Source: an uncultured Prevotellaceae bacterium (GTDB lineage Bacteria > Bacteroidota > Bacteroidia > Bacteroidales > Bacteroidaceae). Taken from it: a stretch of DNA of 33,306 nucleotides. The notes beneath the pieces were generated by a model. That model ran no database searches and was not told the origin of the DNA. It worked only from the letters and a program-made list of their open reading frames with translations. Positions within the stretch are counted from its first letter, which is position 1, and every line of letters starts with the position of its first letter. The translations under genes were made by a program, and so were the position numbers. Location: contig CACWMK010000034.1 in NCBI GenBank assembly GCA_902761905.1, positions 1 to 33,306 on the forward strand. The letters are read 5' to 3'. Below are positions 8,346-19,409 of this stretch, piece by piece.

Positions 8346-9191
8346 ATGAAAAAGGGACTTGTACTAGAAGGTGGCGCGATGAGAGGGCTTTTTACTGCCG
8401 GCATCCTAGATGTGATGATGGAGGCGAAAGTAGAGCCCGACGGACTGATAGGTGTATCAGCCGGAGCTGCTTTTGGGTGCAACTATAAGAGTCGCCAACC
8501 AGGACGAGCCATACGATATAACAAGAGGTTTGCACGCGACAAGCGCTTTTGCAGTTGGCAGTCGTGGCTGAAGACGGGCGACCTGTATAATGCCGAATTT
8601 GGCTACCACGTAATCCCTACCATATTCGACGTGTTCGACAACGAGGCATTCGAGGAGAATCCGATGGAGTTTTATGCCGTCTGCACTGATGTGGAAACAG
8701 GCAAGCCTGTATATAAGCAGTTGACAGAAAGCACACAACTGACATACGACTGGATTAGAGCCTCGGCATCAATGCCATTAGCATCGAAGGTGGTTGAGCT
8801 TGAAGGCATGAAAGTTCTTGACGGCGGAGTAGCCGACTCTATCCCCTTGGAATATTTTGAGAGCATAGGATACGAGAAGAATATGGTGATACTTACCCAG
8901 CCTGATGGCTACGTAAAGGAGCACAACAAGCTGATGCCGCTAATGCGCATAGCACTGAGGAAATATCCCAACATGATTGAGGCGATGGACAATCGCCATA
9001 TAATGTACAACAAGCAACTAGTATATGTATATCAGGCCGAATCGACTGGTCGCGCACTTGTGATTCGTCCTGAAGAGCCGCTACCTATCGGCCACATATC
9101 ACATAATCCAGAGGAAATGCAGCAAGTATACGATATAGGCCGCAAAACTGGAATGAAATATATAGAGAGAATTAAAGCATTTTTTAGATGA
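8346..9191 (+). CDS. Patatin-like phospholipase
   Basis: A 281-residue patatin-family serine hydrolase, expected to release fatty acids from phospholipids or other acyl esters. The oxyanion motif GGAMRG (residues 9-14), the nucleophile elbow GVSAG with Ser38, and the catalytic DGG with Asp159 are all present, so the Ser-Asp dyad is complete. No signal peptide is seen, which suggests a cytosolic or inner-face enzyme. The start at 8346 is chosen over 8310 because the latter lies within the promoter. Its last four bases overlap the trmD start (ATGA), so the two genes are probably translated together, a linkage without an obvious biochemical reason. Confidence 0.9.
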   Translation: MKKGLVLEGGAMRGLFTAGILDVMMEAKVEPDGLIGVSAGAAFGCNYKSRQPGRAIRYNKRFARDKRFCSWQSWLKTGDLYNAEFGYHVIPTIFDVFDNEAFEENPMEFYAVCTDVETGKPVYKQLTESTQLTYDWIRASASMPLASKVVELEGMKVLDGGVADSIPLEYFESIGYEKNMVILTQPDGYVKEHNKLMPLMRIALRKYPNMIEAMDNRHIMYNKQLVYVYQAESTGRALVIRPEEPLPIGHISHNPEEMQQVYDIGRKTGMKYIERIKAFFR

Positions 9192-9862
9192 GAATTGATA
9201 TTATAACCGTACTGCCAGAGATGCTCGAGGGCTTTGTGCACGAGTCGATTCTGGCTAGAGCAGAGAAGAAAGGATTAGCCGAAATACGTTTACATAATCT
9301 GAGAGACTACACTCTGGACAAATGGCGTCGTGTAGACGATTATCCATACGGTGGCAGCGCTGGTATGGTGATGCAGTGCGAGCCTATCGACCGTTGTATC
9401 ACAGCACTGAAGGCTGAGCGCGATTACGACGAAGTAATCTTTACATCGCCCGATGGTGAGCGTTTCGACCAGCACATGGCCAACGAACTGTCGCTGAAGG
9501 GCAATCTGATTATCCTCGCAGGTCACTACAAAGGTATCGATCAGCGCATACGCGAACATCTTATTACTAAGGAAATTTCAATCGGAGACTTTGTGCTGAC
9601 TGGTGGCGAACTGGTGGCAGCAATGATTGCTGATGCTATAGTACGTGTGGTACCAGGTGTTATCGGCGATGAGCAATCAGCACTGAGCGACTGTTTTCAG
9701 GACGACATCCTTGCCGCTCCTATCTACACCCGTCCTGCAGAATACAAGGGATGGAAGGTGCCCGAAATACTGCTTAGCGGCAACGAGGCAAAAATACGCG
9801 AATGGGAGTTTGAACAAGCGATGGAGCGAACACGCAGACTTCGCCCAGACTTGCTGAAATAA
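9188..9862 (+). CDS. trmD: tRNA (guanine-37-N1)-methyltransferase TrmD
   Basis: A 224-residue SPOUT-class enzyme that methylates G37 next to the anticodon using S-adenosylmethionine and prevents frameshifting. Typical motifs are [12 protein letters not shown] at the start, [10 protein letters not shown] (about residues 53-62), [10 protein letters not shown] and the knot segment [14 protein letters not shown], which bind AdoMet and tRNA. Length is normal for the family. The ATG overlaps the patatin stop by 4 bp, and transcription is expected to end at the symmetrical hairpin at 9868-9939. Confidence 0.97.
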   Translation: MRIDIITVLPEMLEGFVHESILARAEKKGLAEIRLHNLRDYTLDKWRRVDDYPYGGSAGMVMQCEPIDRCITALKAERDYDEVIFTSPDGERFDQHMANELSLKGNLIILAGHYKGIDQRIREHLITKEISIGDFVLTGGELVAAMIADAIVRVVPGVIGDEQSALSDCFQDDILAAPIYTRPAEYKGWKVPEILLSGNEAKIREWEFEQAMERTRRLRPDLLK

Positions 9863-9867
9863 TATTA

Positions 9868-9939
9868 GATAAAAAGAACATAAGAACATAATTAGCTACG
9901 TATGAGGTGCAAAAAATATGTTCTTATGTTCTTTTTATC
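9868..9939. terminator. Bidirectional terminator between trmD and trpS
   Basis: Perfect 23-bp inverted arms (9868-9890 and 9917-9939) around a 26-base loop. Each arm ends in an A-run or T-run (CTTTTTATC on the outgoing side), so it can end transcripts from both convergent genes. The arm itself contains a direct repeat of GAACATA. Confidence 0.8.
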
Positions 9940-9949
9940 AAAAAACAAA

Positions 9950-11191
<1,242 letters not shown>

Positions 11192-11199
11192 TTATACAA

Positions 11200-12591
11200 A
11201 TGTTTAGCATAGATACCTATATAAAAAGGCGCCAGGAATTGAAAAAGTTGGTAGGAAAAGGAGTAATAATATTGTTTGGAAATAACGATTCACCTGCCAA
11301 TTATCCAGCTAACGCCTACGCCCCGATGAGACAGGACTCATCGTTTCTATATTACTTCGGACAGCACCGCGACGGACTAGTAGGTGTGATTGATATCGAC
11401 AACGACGAAGAGATTATCTTTGGCGACGATATAGACGTGGAGGACATCGTATGGATGGGCTTCACTCCATCAGTAGCCGACTTGGCTGCAGAGGTTGGAG
11501 TTAAGAAGACTGCTCCGATGAAGGAGTTGGCGAAAGTATGCTCGCCAAACAGGGAGATCCACTTCCTGCCCCCCTATCGCTTCGACACAAAGATTCAGAT
11601 AATGGATCTGCTGGGAATCCATCCCAATCAGCAGAAGGAGAAGGCTTCGCTACAGCTTATTAAGGCCGTAGTAAAAATGCGCGCCACTAAGGAGCCACAA
11701 GAGATTGAGGCTATCGAGCGTGCATGCGAAATAGGATATATGATGCATACTACAGCCCAAAAGCTGATTCGTCCAGGAGTAACTGAGCGATATATCGGCG
11801 GACAGGTTGACGGCATCGCCCGCAGTCTGGCTCAGGGAAACAGTTTTGCAACAATCTTTAGCCAGCATGGCGAGATAATGCACGGAAATCCATCGGATGC
11901 TAAACTTGAAGCTGGCCGACTGGCACTATGTGATGCAGGATGCGAACTGGACGACTACTGCTCAGACCACACTCGCACAATGCCTGTAACAGGCAAGTTC
12001 ACCCAGCGCCAACTGGAGATATACTCAATAGTAGAGGCTTGTCATGATTACGCCATCGAGGTGGCTAAACCTGGCGTAAAGTATATGGATGTACACTTTG
12101 CAGTGTGCCGACTGATGACAGAACGACTGAAGGAGCTCGGACTGATGAAGGGAGATACAGACGAGGCAGTAAAGGCTGGAGCACATGCTATGTTCCTGCC
12201 CCACGGACTGGGACACATGATGGGAATGGATGTGCACGATATGGAAGGTCTGGGACAGATTTACGTAGGTTTCGACGAAGAGACACGTCCTAACCTCGAG
12301 CAGTTTGGTACCAATTGTCTGCGTATGGGTCGCAAACTCGAAGAGGGTTTTGTGATTACCGACGAACCAGGTATCTATTTCATCCCACAGCTCATCGACG
12401 AGTGGAAAGCCAGCGGACATTGCAAGGAGTTCCTTAACTTCGAGAAACTCGAGACATACAAGGACTTCGGCGGAATCCGTATCGAGGACGACATCCTGAT
12501 AACCAAAGACGGATGCCGATTCCTGGGCAAGAACAGAATTCCTTATCATCCCAAGGATGTAGAGGAGTTTATGGCAAAGAATAATCAATAA
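11200..12591 (+). CDS. Xaa-Pro aminopeptidase (aminopeptidase P, M24B)
   Basis: A 463-residue cytosolic metallopeptidase that removes an N-terminal residue preceding proline. An AMP-N domain (about residues 3-130) is followed by the M24 pita-bread domain. The five expected metal ligands are visible: Asp245, Asp256, His339, Glu389 and Glu429, with the HGLGHMMG and DEPGIYF signatures. Length fits the E. coli PepP type. The gene is first in a compact plus-strand run continuing with a C1 peptidase 18 bp downstream. Confidence 0.93.
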   Translation: MFSIDTYIKRRQELKKLVGKGVIILFGNNDSPANYPANAYAPMRQDSSFLYYFGQHRDGLVGVIDIDNDEEIIFGDDIDVEDIVWMGFTPSVADLAAEVGVKKTAPMKELAKVCSPNREIHFLPPYRFDTKIQIMDLLGIHPNQQKEKASLQLIKAVVKMRATKEPQEIEAIERACEIGYMMHTTAQKLIRPGVTERYIGGQVDGIARSLAQGNSFATIFSQHGEIMHGNPSDAKLEAGRLALCDAGCELDDYCSDHTRTMPVTGKFTQRQLEIYSIVEACHDYAIEVAKPGVKYMDVHFAVCRLMTERLKELGLMKGDTDEAVKAGAHAMFLPHGLGHMMGMDVHDMEGLGQIYVGFDEETRPNLEQFGTNCLRMGRKLEEGFVITDEPGIYFIPQLIDEWKASGHCKEFLNFEKLETYKDFGGIRIEDDILITKDGCRFLGKNRIPYHPKDVEEFMAKNNQ

Positions 12592-12609
12592 TAAAAAATA
12601 AAAAGTAAA

Positions 12610-13815
12610 ATGAAGAAAATTACAACACTTGCACTCGTGGCTATGGTAGCCTTGAGTGCTTCGGCAGCCAAAAAGAAGGCGCCAGCAAAGGATGCGAACA
12701 AACCCGTGTTCACAGTAATCAAGGAGAACCCTATCACAAGCATTAAGGACCAGAACCGTTCGGGTACGTGCTGGGATTACTCAACACTTTCATACTTCGA
12801 GGCCGAAATTCTGAAGGCCACTGGTAAGACTTATGATCTGGATGAGTCGTTCGTAGCCAACAAGACTTACATGGAGCGCGCCATCCAGGTGGTTCGCTAT
12901 CATGGCGATTGCCAGTTTGCCCAGGGCGGATCGGCCGAGGACGTACTCGCTACAATGAAGACCCACGGTATCGTGCCACAGGGTATCATGCCTTTCCCAG
13001 GTTCGCTGTATGGCGACTCGCTTAACAACTTCAACGAGTTCTTCGGAGTGCTTGAGCCATACGTTGCAGCTATCTCTAAGAGCTCTGCAAAAAAGATTAG
13101 CAATGCTTGGAAGAGCGGACTTCAGGGCATCCTCGATGCATATCTGGGCAAGTGTCCTGAGAAGTTCACTTTCGAGGGTAAGGAGTATACCCCAAAGAGC
13201 TTCATGGCTTCACTGGGTATCAATCTCAACGACTATGTTAGCATCACCAGCTATACCCATCACCCATTCTATAGCACATTCGCTGTAGAGGTACAGGACA
13301 ACTGGCGCTTCCCACAGAGCTACAATCTGCCTATGGACGAGATGATGCGTGTGATCGACAACGCTGTTGAGAATGGTTACACCATTGCTTGGGGCGGTGA
13401 TGTATCTGAAGAGGGCTTCACTCGCCAGGGTCTGGCTTACGCTGTAGACGGTAAGGCAGCTCAGAGCCTCGCTGGTAGCGATATGGCTCGCTGGCTGAAT
13501 CTGGCTCAGGACAAGAAACGCAACGTTATCGACTCACTGGGTTGCAAGGTGCCTGAGGTTAAGCCTACACAGCAGATGCGCCAGGAGCGTTTCGACAACT
13601 GGGAGCTGACTGACGACCACGGTATGCTTATCTACGGTGTTGCTAAGGATCAGAACGGCAAACTGTATTATATGGTTAAGAACTCTTGGGGCGAGACTGG
13701 TGCTTACAAGGGTATCTGGTATATGACTAAGGACTACATTGCTCTGAACACAATGGACTTCCTGATCAATAAGAATGCGATTCCTGCTGACATACGTAAA
13801 AAGCTTGGTATCTAA
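12610..13815 (+). CDS. Secreted C1-family cysteine peptidase (PepC/bleomycin-hydrolase-like)
   Basis: A 401-residue papain-fold peptidase. It begins with a signal peptide (residues 1-19, ending SASA-A), so it acts in the periplasm or outside. The oxyanion Gln48 and catalytic Cys54 lie in DQNRSGTCWDYS, His337 in DDHGML and Asn358 in VKNSWGE, giving a full triad. The arrangement is that of bleomycin hydrolase/aminopeptidase C. Another, larger C1 enzyme is encoded at 21844-23247; the two are clearly distinct. The stop codon overlaps the recJ ATG by one base (TAATG), so recJ may depend on its translation. Confidence 0.9.
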   Translation: MKKITTLALVAMVALSASAAKKKAPAKDANKPVFTVIKENPITSIKDQNRSGTCWDYSTLSYFEAEILKATGKTYDLDESFVANKTYMERAIQVVRYHGDCQFAQGGSAEDVLATMKTHGIVPQGIMPFPGSLYGDSLNNFNEFFGVLEPYVAAISKSSAKKISNAWKSGLQGILDAYLGKCPEKFTFEGKEYTPKSFMASLGINLNDYVSITSYTHHPFYSTFAVEVQDNWRFPQSYNLPMDEMMRVIDNAVENGYTIAWGGDVSEEGFTRQGLAYAVDGKAAQSLAGSDMARWLNLAQDKKRNVIDSLGCKVPEVKPTQQMRQERFDNWELTDDHGMLIYGVAKDQNGKLYYMVKNSWGETGAYKGIWYMTKDYIALNTMDFLINKNAIPADIRKKLGI

Positions 13816-15542
13816 TGCATTTCAAATGGAATTACCAACCACCTACATCAGAACAACAGACGGCGGCTAAGGAGCTTGGAGAGAAAATCGGCATGAGTCC
13901 GATACTAGCCAATCTCCTTATCCAGCGAGGCATAAAGACGGAGAGCGCGGCAAAGCGCTTCTTCCGTCCGATGCTAAACGAGCTGATAGACCCGTTTCTG
14001 ATGAACGACATGGATGTGGCGGTAGACAGGCTCAACGATGCGATGGGGCGCAAAGAGCGTATCATGGTCTACGGCGACTACGATGTCGATGGATGTACGG
14101 CGGTAGCCTTGGTGTATAAATTCCTGCAGCAGTTCTATTCCAACATCGAGTATTATATCCCCGACCGCTACGAAGAGGGATATGGTATCAGCAAGAAAGC
14201 ACTGCACTATGCAGCTGATAAAGGCATCAAGCTAATAATAATACTGGATTGCGGTATCAAGGCAATCGAAGAGATAGCCTATGCAAAGACCTTAGGCATC
14301 GACTTCATCATCTGCGATCACCATGTGCCAGATGATGAGTTACCTGATGCTGTGGCAATCCTGAACCCCAAGCGCGAAGATTCCACCTACCCATTCAAAG
14401 ACCTCTGCGGTTGCGGCGTAGGTTTCAAACTGATGCAGGCTTTTGCTAAAAACAACGGCATACCATTCTCACGACTTATTCCCCTACTCGACTTCTGTGC
14501 TGTAAGTATTGCAGCCGATATCGTGCCGATTATGGGTGAAAACCGCATCCTGGCCTATCACGGACTTAAGCAACTGAACCAGAGTCCTTCGGTAGGTCTT
14601 AAGGCTATTATAGATATATGTGGACTGACAGGTCGCGAGATAACGATGAGCGACATTGTGTTTAAGATTGGTCCGCGAATCAATGCTTCAGGACGCATGC
14701 AGAATGGTACCGAGGCCGTAGACTTGCTAGTTGAGAAAGATCTGCAGAAGGCATTGGCCGAAGCAAATCATATCAACGAGTACAACGAGCAGCGAAAGGA
14801 TGTAGACAAGCAGATGACCGAAGAGGCCAACCAGATAGTTGAAAAGCTGGAGAGCCAGAAACATCATGCCAGCATCGTGCTATACGACGAGAACTGGAAG
14901 AAGGGTGTTATCGGCATTGTTGCCTCACGACTTACCGAGCTCTATTATCGTCCAACAGTAGTGCTTACCAAGTTTAACGGTATAGCTACTGGTTCAGCAC
15001 GTAGTGTGGCAGGATATGATGTGTACGATGCTATCAAGAGTTGTCGCGACTTGCTCGAAAACTTCGGCGGACATACCTATGCCGTAGGTCTTTCGCTGAA
15101 GATTGAGAACATACCTGAGTTCCGCAGTCGTTTCCAGAAATATGTGATGGAACATATCCAACCAGAACAGACTGAGGCAACACTGGATATCGATGCTGTT
15201 ATCGACTTCAAGGATGTGACCAAGCGATTGCACAATGACCTGAAGAAGTTTGCGCCTCATGGCCCAGACAACCCCAAACCATTGTTCTGCACACGTAATG
15301 TGTACGATTATGGCACATCAAAGGTTGTTGGTCGCCAGCAGGAGCATATCAAGCTTGAACTCGTCGACTCTAAGTCGAGCAATGTGCTTAATGGTATAGC
15401 CTTCGGACAGAGTGCATCGGCTCGCTACATTAAGTCGAAACGCTCGTTTGATATCGTATACACCATCGAAGACAATATCTACAAACGTACCGAAGTACAG
15501 TTGCAGATTGAGGATATTCAGCCGTCGGAAGTTGACAGTTGA
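13815..15542 (+). CDS. recJ: Single-stranded-DNA exonuclease RecJ
   Basis: A 575-residue DHH-superfamily 5'-to-3' single-strand exonuclease used in recombination and mismatch or base excision repair. Metal-binding motifs include YGDYDVDG (Asp88, Asp90, Asp92), LDCG (Asp145) and CDHHVPD (Asp168-His169-His170). The DHHA1 motif GGHTYAVGL follows near residue 420, then a C-terminal OB-like domain. Length is normal. The gene follows the C1 peptidase with a one-base overlap and leads directly into recQ, a sensible functional pairing because RecQ unwinding feeds RecJ digestion. Confidence 0.96.
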   Translation: MHFKWNYQPPTSEQQTAAKELGEKIGMSPILANLLIQRGIKTESAAKRFFRPMLNELIDPFLMNDMDVAVDRLNDAMGRKERIMVYGDYDVDGCTAVALVYKFLQQFYSNIEYYIPDRYEEGYGISKKALHYAADKGIKLIIILDCGIKAIEEIAYAKTLGIDFIICDHHVPDDELPDAVAILNPKREDSTYPFKDLCGCGVGFKLMQAFAKNNGIPFSRLIPLLDFCAVSIAADIVPIMGENRILAYHGLKQLNQSPSVGLKAIIDICGLTGREITMSDIVFKIGPRINASGRMQNGTEAVDLLVEKDLQKALAEANHINEYNEQRKDVDKQMTEEANQIVEKLESQKHHASIVLYDENWKKGVIGIVASRLTELYYRPTVVLTKFNGIATGSARSVAGYDVYDAIKSCRDLLENFGGHTYAVGLSLKIENIPEFRSRFQKYVMEHIQPEQTEATLDIDAVIDFKDVTKRLHNDLKKFAPHGPDNPKPLFCTRNVYDYGTSKVVGRQQEHIKLELVDSKSSNVLNGIAFGQSASARYIKSKRSFDIVYTIEDNIYKRTEVQLQIEDIQPSEVDS

Positions 15543-15560
15543 TAGGTTGAAAGTGGACAG
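15531..15560. repeat. GTTGACAG-type degenerate repeat at the recJ/recQ junction
   Basis: GTTGACA, GTTGATA, GTTGAAA and GTGGACA recur every 7-8 bp across the recJ stop and recQ start. It may have expanded at the gene junction. Confidence 0.45.
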
Positions 15561-17463
15561 ATATCAAGAGATATTAAAACAATACTGGGGCTACGATGAT
15601 TTCCGCGGGATTCAGCGCGAAATCATCGAGTCTATTGGTAGCGGTCACGATACACTGGGACTGATGCCAACAGGTGGTGGTAAGTCGATAACATTCCAAG
15701 TGCCGGCATTGGCTCAAGAAGGAACGTGTATCGTCATCACCCCACTAATCGCCCTGATGAAAGACCAGGTAGACAACCTGCGCCGCAAGGGCATAAAAGC
15801 AGCAGCAATATATAGCGGATTAACACACGAGGAGATAATCATCACACTTGAGAATGCAATCTTCGGCGCTGTAAAACTGCTATATGTTTCGCCAGAGCGA
15901 CTTTCGTCAGAACTATTCCAGACAAAGTTGCGCCACATGAAGGTAAGCTTTATCACGGTAGACGAAGCCCACTGTATATCGCAGTGGGGATATGACTTCC
16001 GTCCTTCATATCTGCAGATAGCGCAGATAAGGAAACTGGTGCCCGATGTGCCAGTACTTGCGCTTACAGCTACGGCTACACCACAGGTAGTAGATGATAT
16101 CCAAGAGCGCCTTAAAGTTCAAAAAGATCAGAGTTTCAACGTCTTCAAGATGAGCTTTGAGCGTAAGAATCTGGCTTATGTGGTGCGTCACGCCGACGAT
16201 AAGATAGGTGAGCTGATACATATTCTTAAAAGTACCAAGGGCTCGGCAATTGTCTACGCCCGAAGCCGCAGACGCACCAAGGAATATGCAGAGATAATCA
16301 ATGAGGCAGGCATATCAGCCACATTCTATCACGCAGGACTTGATGCCAGCGTGAAAGATCAACGTCAACGCGAGTGGCAGGAAAACAAACATCGAGTGAT
16401 GGTGGCCACAAATGCCTTTGGTATGGGTATCGACAAGCCTGACGTACGTGTAGTAGTGCATGTAGATTGTCCTGATAGCATAGAAGCATACTTTCAGGAA
16501 GCAGGTCGTGCTGGCCGCGACGGACTGAAGGCATATGCAGTATTGCTATACAACAATTCGGACGAGCGAAAACTCCTGAAGCGTATCTCTGATAGTTTCC
16601 CTGAAAAGGAATACATCCGTCAGGTTTATGAGCATCTGGCTTATTATTATCAGATAGGTGTAGGTTCTGGATACGGCCATACGTTCGAATTCAACATCGA
16701 TAAGTTCTGCCATAATTTCCGCCACTTCCCCATCCAGGTTGATTCGGCCTTGAAGATTCTGCAACGAGCAGGATATATTGAGTATACCGAAGAGCAGGAC
16801 AATCAGGCACGAGTGATGTTTACCGTTAGTCGCAATGACCTATACCGACTGGAGAACAACAGTCCCAACGAGGATAAGATCATCACAGCCCTATTGCGTA
16901 GTTATGGTGGACTGTTCACCGATTATAATTATATAGATGAGGCCTATCTGGCGACAATCACCCAACTGCAACCACAACAGGTTTACCTCACGCTTAAGAG
17001 TCTGTCGCAACGCCACATACTACACTTCATCCCACAGAAGAAGACCCCATTTATCCGATACACCCAGCGTCGCGAAGACAAGGAGTATGTCCAGCTGATG
17101 CCAGAAGTGTATGAGGAACGTAAGTCGCAATTTGCCGAGCGTATCAACTCAATGATACTATACGCCACTTGCGATGATATCTGCCGAAGCCGACAGTTAT
17201 TACGATACTTTGGCGAAAAGAACAATCACAACTGTAAGCAATGTGACGTATGCTTGAGTCATCGCAAAGAGGGTATGGTGTCTGAACCCAGACTGAACGA
17301 AGCTGCGACTAAGATTCTACAATTGCTGGACGACGGCAAGCCCCACCCCATTACTGAATTAAAAAGCATCGAGCTGCCAGATAGCGAACTCGATGCTGCT
17401 TTGGATTATCTTTCTGACGAAGAGTATATTCTCCAGAAGGATGGCTTGATCTCTAAATCCTAA
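15553..17463 (+). CDS. recQ: ATP-dependent DNA helicase RecQ
   Basis: A 636-residue superfamily 2 helicase. The start is taken as GTG at 15553 (VDRYQEILKQYWGYDDFRG, the usual RecQ beginning). TTG codons at 15547 and 15532 are alternatives, and a frame extending to 15412 inside recJ is not credible. Motif I is PTGGGKS (Lys44), motif II DEAH (137-140), motif VI is QEAGRAGRDG. The four-Cys zinc site CDDIC to CKQCDVC comes near residues 536-565. A winged-helix-like C-terminus follows, but I see no HRDC domain. It acts with RecJ in gap and fork repair. Confidence 0.95.
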   Translation: MDRYQEILKQYWGYDDFRGIQREIIESIGSGHDTLGLMPTGGGKSITFQVPALAQEGTCIVITPLIALMKDQVDNLRRKGIKAAAIYSGLTHEEIIITLENAIFGAVKLLYVSPERLSSELFQTKLRHMKVSFITVDEAHCISQWGYDFRPSYLQIAQIRKLVPDVPVLALTATATPQVVDDIQERLKVQKDQSFNVFKMSFERKNLAYVVRHADDKIGELIHILKSTKGSAIVYARSRRRTKEYAEIINEAGISATFYHAGLDASVKDQRQREWQENKHRVMVATNAFGMGIDKPDVRVVVHVDCPDSIEAYFQEAGRAGRDGLKAYAVLLYNNSDERKLLKRISDSFPEKEYIRQVYEHLAYYYQIGVGSGYGHTFEFNIDKFCHNFRHFPIQVDSALKILQRAGYIEYTEEQDNQARVMFTVSRNDLYRLENNSPNEDKIITALLRSYGGLFTDYNYIDEAYLATITQLQPQQVYLTLKSLSQRHILHFIPQKKTPFIRYTQRREDKEYVQLMPEVYEERKSQFAERINSMILYATCDDICRSRQLLRYFGEKNNHNCKQCDVCLSHRKEGMVSEPRLNEAATKILQLLDDGKPHPITELKSIELPDSELDAALDYLSDEEYILQKDGLISKS

Positions 17464-17471
17464 ATTCTTAA

Positions 17472-18923
17472 TTAGAAATCCAGCTTAAGCTGGCGATCAT
17501 CCTCTTTATCATGCTCGTGGCAGTAACTGCTACCATCAAAACAGTGCGTACATACTCTGCACTTGTCCATACCGATGCTCTTAATCAGATCTTCGAGCTT
17601 AGCAAACTTAAGCGATGTAAGTCCCAATCGCTTAGCAATCTCGTCGACCATACGCTGATATTCGGGCGAATCGGTCTGAGCATATTTCTCAAGATTCTTC
17701 TTGTCATCACCCTCAAAATCCTTGATGATACGACGTGTAATCAGCTCCATATCGCTCTTAGATGATGTAAAGCCGATAAACGGACAGCCATATACCAATG
17801 GAGGACATGAGATGCGGCAATGAACCTCCTTGGCTCCATACTCGAAGAAGGTCTTAACATTGTCCTTGAGCTGAGTGCCACGAACGATAGAGTCATCGCA
17901 GAACACCACGCGCTGATCCTTCAACAGTGCAGGGTTTGGTATCAGCTTCATCTTGGCCACCAGCGAACGACGCTCCTGATTTCCAGGAGTAAACGAACGA
18001 GGCCAAGTTGGAGTGTATTTCAGTACGGCACGCTTGTAAGGCACGCCCTTACCTTCGGCATAACCAAGAGCCATACCTACTCCTGAATCAGGAACACCAC
18101 ATACGCAGTCTACCTCTGCATCATCCTTCTCACCCATCATCTTACCGTTGGTCTCGCGAACGTTTTCTACGTTGATACCGTTATAATCAGATGCGGGGAA
18201 ACCGTAATAAACCCACAGGAACGAGCAGATCTGCTCGCGCTTCCAGGGCTCCTGCAGAACTTCTACATTGTCTGCAGTAAGATATACTATTTCGCCAGGA
18301 CCTAAGTCTCTAACTCGCTTATAGTCAAGGTTGGGGAAACTGGTAGTCTCGCTGCTCACTGCATAGGCACCATCCTTCTGTCCGATTACGATTGGTGTAC
18401 GGCCCAGGAAATCGCGGGCTGCGATGATACCCTTTTCTGTAAGAATCAGCATCGAGCACGAACCTTCAATCTTGCGGTAAACCAGATTTATTCCTTCAAC
18501 AAATGAACGTCCCATATTGATGAGTAGCGCCACAAGTTCGGTCTGGTTGATTGTGTTGGCCGAGTACTCGCTGAAGTGCATGCGGCGATCCAGGAGTTCC
18601 TGAGCGATATCCTCGATATTGTTAATCTTTGCCACAGTCACTACAGCATAGCGACCAAGGTGCGAATTAACCAATATAGGCTGAGGATCGGTATCGCTTA
18701 TCACTCCTATACCCTGATGACCAGAAAATGAGTCGAGCTCATCCTCGAACTTAGAACGGAAGTAGTCGCGCTCCAGGTTGTGGATTTTACGGCTGAATCC
18801 CTTTTCCTTGTCGAATGTCACCAGTCCGGCACGCTTGGTACCCAGGTGCGAATTATAATCGGTGCCGTAAAACAGGTCGTTTACACAGCACTTAGTGGAA
18901 ATTGTTCCAAAAAATCCGCCCAT
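17472..18923 (-). CDS. PurF-like amidophosphoribosyltransferase with degenerate glutaminase site
   Basis: A 483-residue PurF homologue. PurF makes phosphoribosylamine from PRPP and glutamine. The phosphoribosyltransferase half looks intact: the PRPP loop VVFCDDSIVRGT (around residue 345) is complete and CRVCTHC near the C-terminus matches part of the iron-sulphur cysteine set. The glutaminase half is not: the protein begins MGGFFGT, so the N-terminal catalytic Cys is Gly, and there is no alternative start that would expose one. RYST is replaced by VISDT and the NG oxyanion motif by AKINN. It may use free ammonia, a separate glutaminase, or another substrate. A canonical purF is expected elsewhere in the genome, which I cannot check here. 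Confidence 0.85.
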   Translation of the reverse strand: MGGFFGTISTKCCVNDLFYGTDYNSHLGTKRAGLVTFDKEKGFSRKIHNLERDYFRSKFEDELDSFSGHQGIGVISDTDPQPILVNSHLGRYAVVTVAKINNIEDIAQELLDRRMHFSEYSANTINQTELVALLINMGRSFVEGINLVYRKIEGSCSMLILTEKGIIAARDFLGRTPIVIGQKDGAYAVSSETTSFPNLDYKRVRDLGPGEIVYLTADNVEVLQEPWKREQICSFLWVYYGFPASDYNGINVENVRETNGKMMGEKDDAEVDCVCGVPDSGVGMALGYAEGKGVPYKRAVLKYTPTWPRSFTPGNQERRSLVAKMKLIPNPALLKDQRVVFCDDSIVRGTQLKDNVKTFFEYGAKEVHCRISCPPLVYGCPFIGFTSSKSDMELITRRIIKDFEGDDKKNLEKYAQTDSPEYQRMVDEIAKRLGLTSLKFAKLEDLIKSIGMDKCRVCTHCFDGSSYCHEHDKEDDRQLKLDF

Positions 18924-18929
18924 ACCTAA

Positions 18930-19394
18930 TTAATTAAAATAATACAAGAACGATGCGATACCCTCGAGTGCAGGTTTACGCTGTCCTTCGATTTCAATCC
19001 TGAATTCAATCTCTGCCTTACAGATACCACGCAGGTTCTGTATGTTGTGCAACTTGGTAACAAGTCTTACCTTTGATCCCGTTATGACGGGCTGACCAAA
19101 ACGCATCTTGTCCATACCATAGTTAACCAGCATCTTGATGTTGTTCACCTCGATAATCTGGTCCCACATGTATGGCAGAAGTGATAGTGTCAGATAGCCG
19201 TGTGCGATAGTGCTCTGATACTGACTCTCCTTCTTTGCGCGCTCCACGTCGACGTGTATCCACTGATGGTCGAGTGTGGCATCGGCAAACATGTTAATAC
19301 GGTCTTGGTCTACTTGCAGCCAGTCGGAAGCTCCGAGCTCCTCACCTAGATGGGCTGCGAATTCATCATACGAATTAATAACTAATTTTCCCAT
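18930..19394 (-). CDS. MaoC-family dehydratase (hot-dog fold)
   Basis: A 154-residue hydratase similar to R-specific enoyl-CoA hydratases. The catalytic pair is visible in LDHQWIHVD (Asp42, His47), followed by AHGYLTLSLLP, the usual helix segment. Such enzymes hydrate trans-2-enoyl-CoA or related thioesters; the exact substrate is unclear. It ends 6 bp before the PurF-like gene and follows ilvC by 54 bp, with a hairpin in between, so it may be the second gene of an ilvC-maoC-purF-like transcript. Confidence 0.88.
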   Translation of the reverse strand: MGKLVINSYDEFAAHLGEELGASDWLQVDQDRINMFADATLDHQWIHVDVERAKKESQYQSTIAHGYLTLSLLPYMWDQIIEVNNIKMLVNYGMDKMRFGQPVITGSKVRLVTKLHNIQNLRGICKAEIEFRIEIEGQRKPALEGIASFLYYFN

Positions 19395-19409
19395 ATCATA
19401 TTTTAAAAT

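Noticed and set aside
15412-15552. RecQ start at 15412
   Set aside because: This would add 47 residues read from inside recJ in another frame. The conserved RecQ N-terminus begins at 15553.
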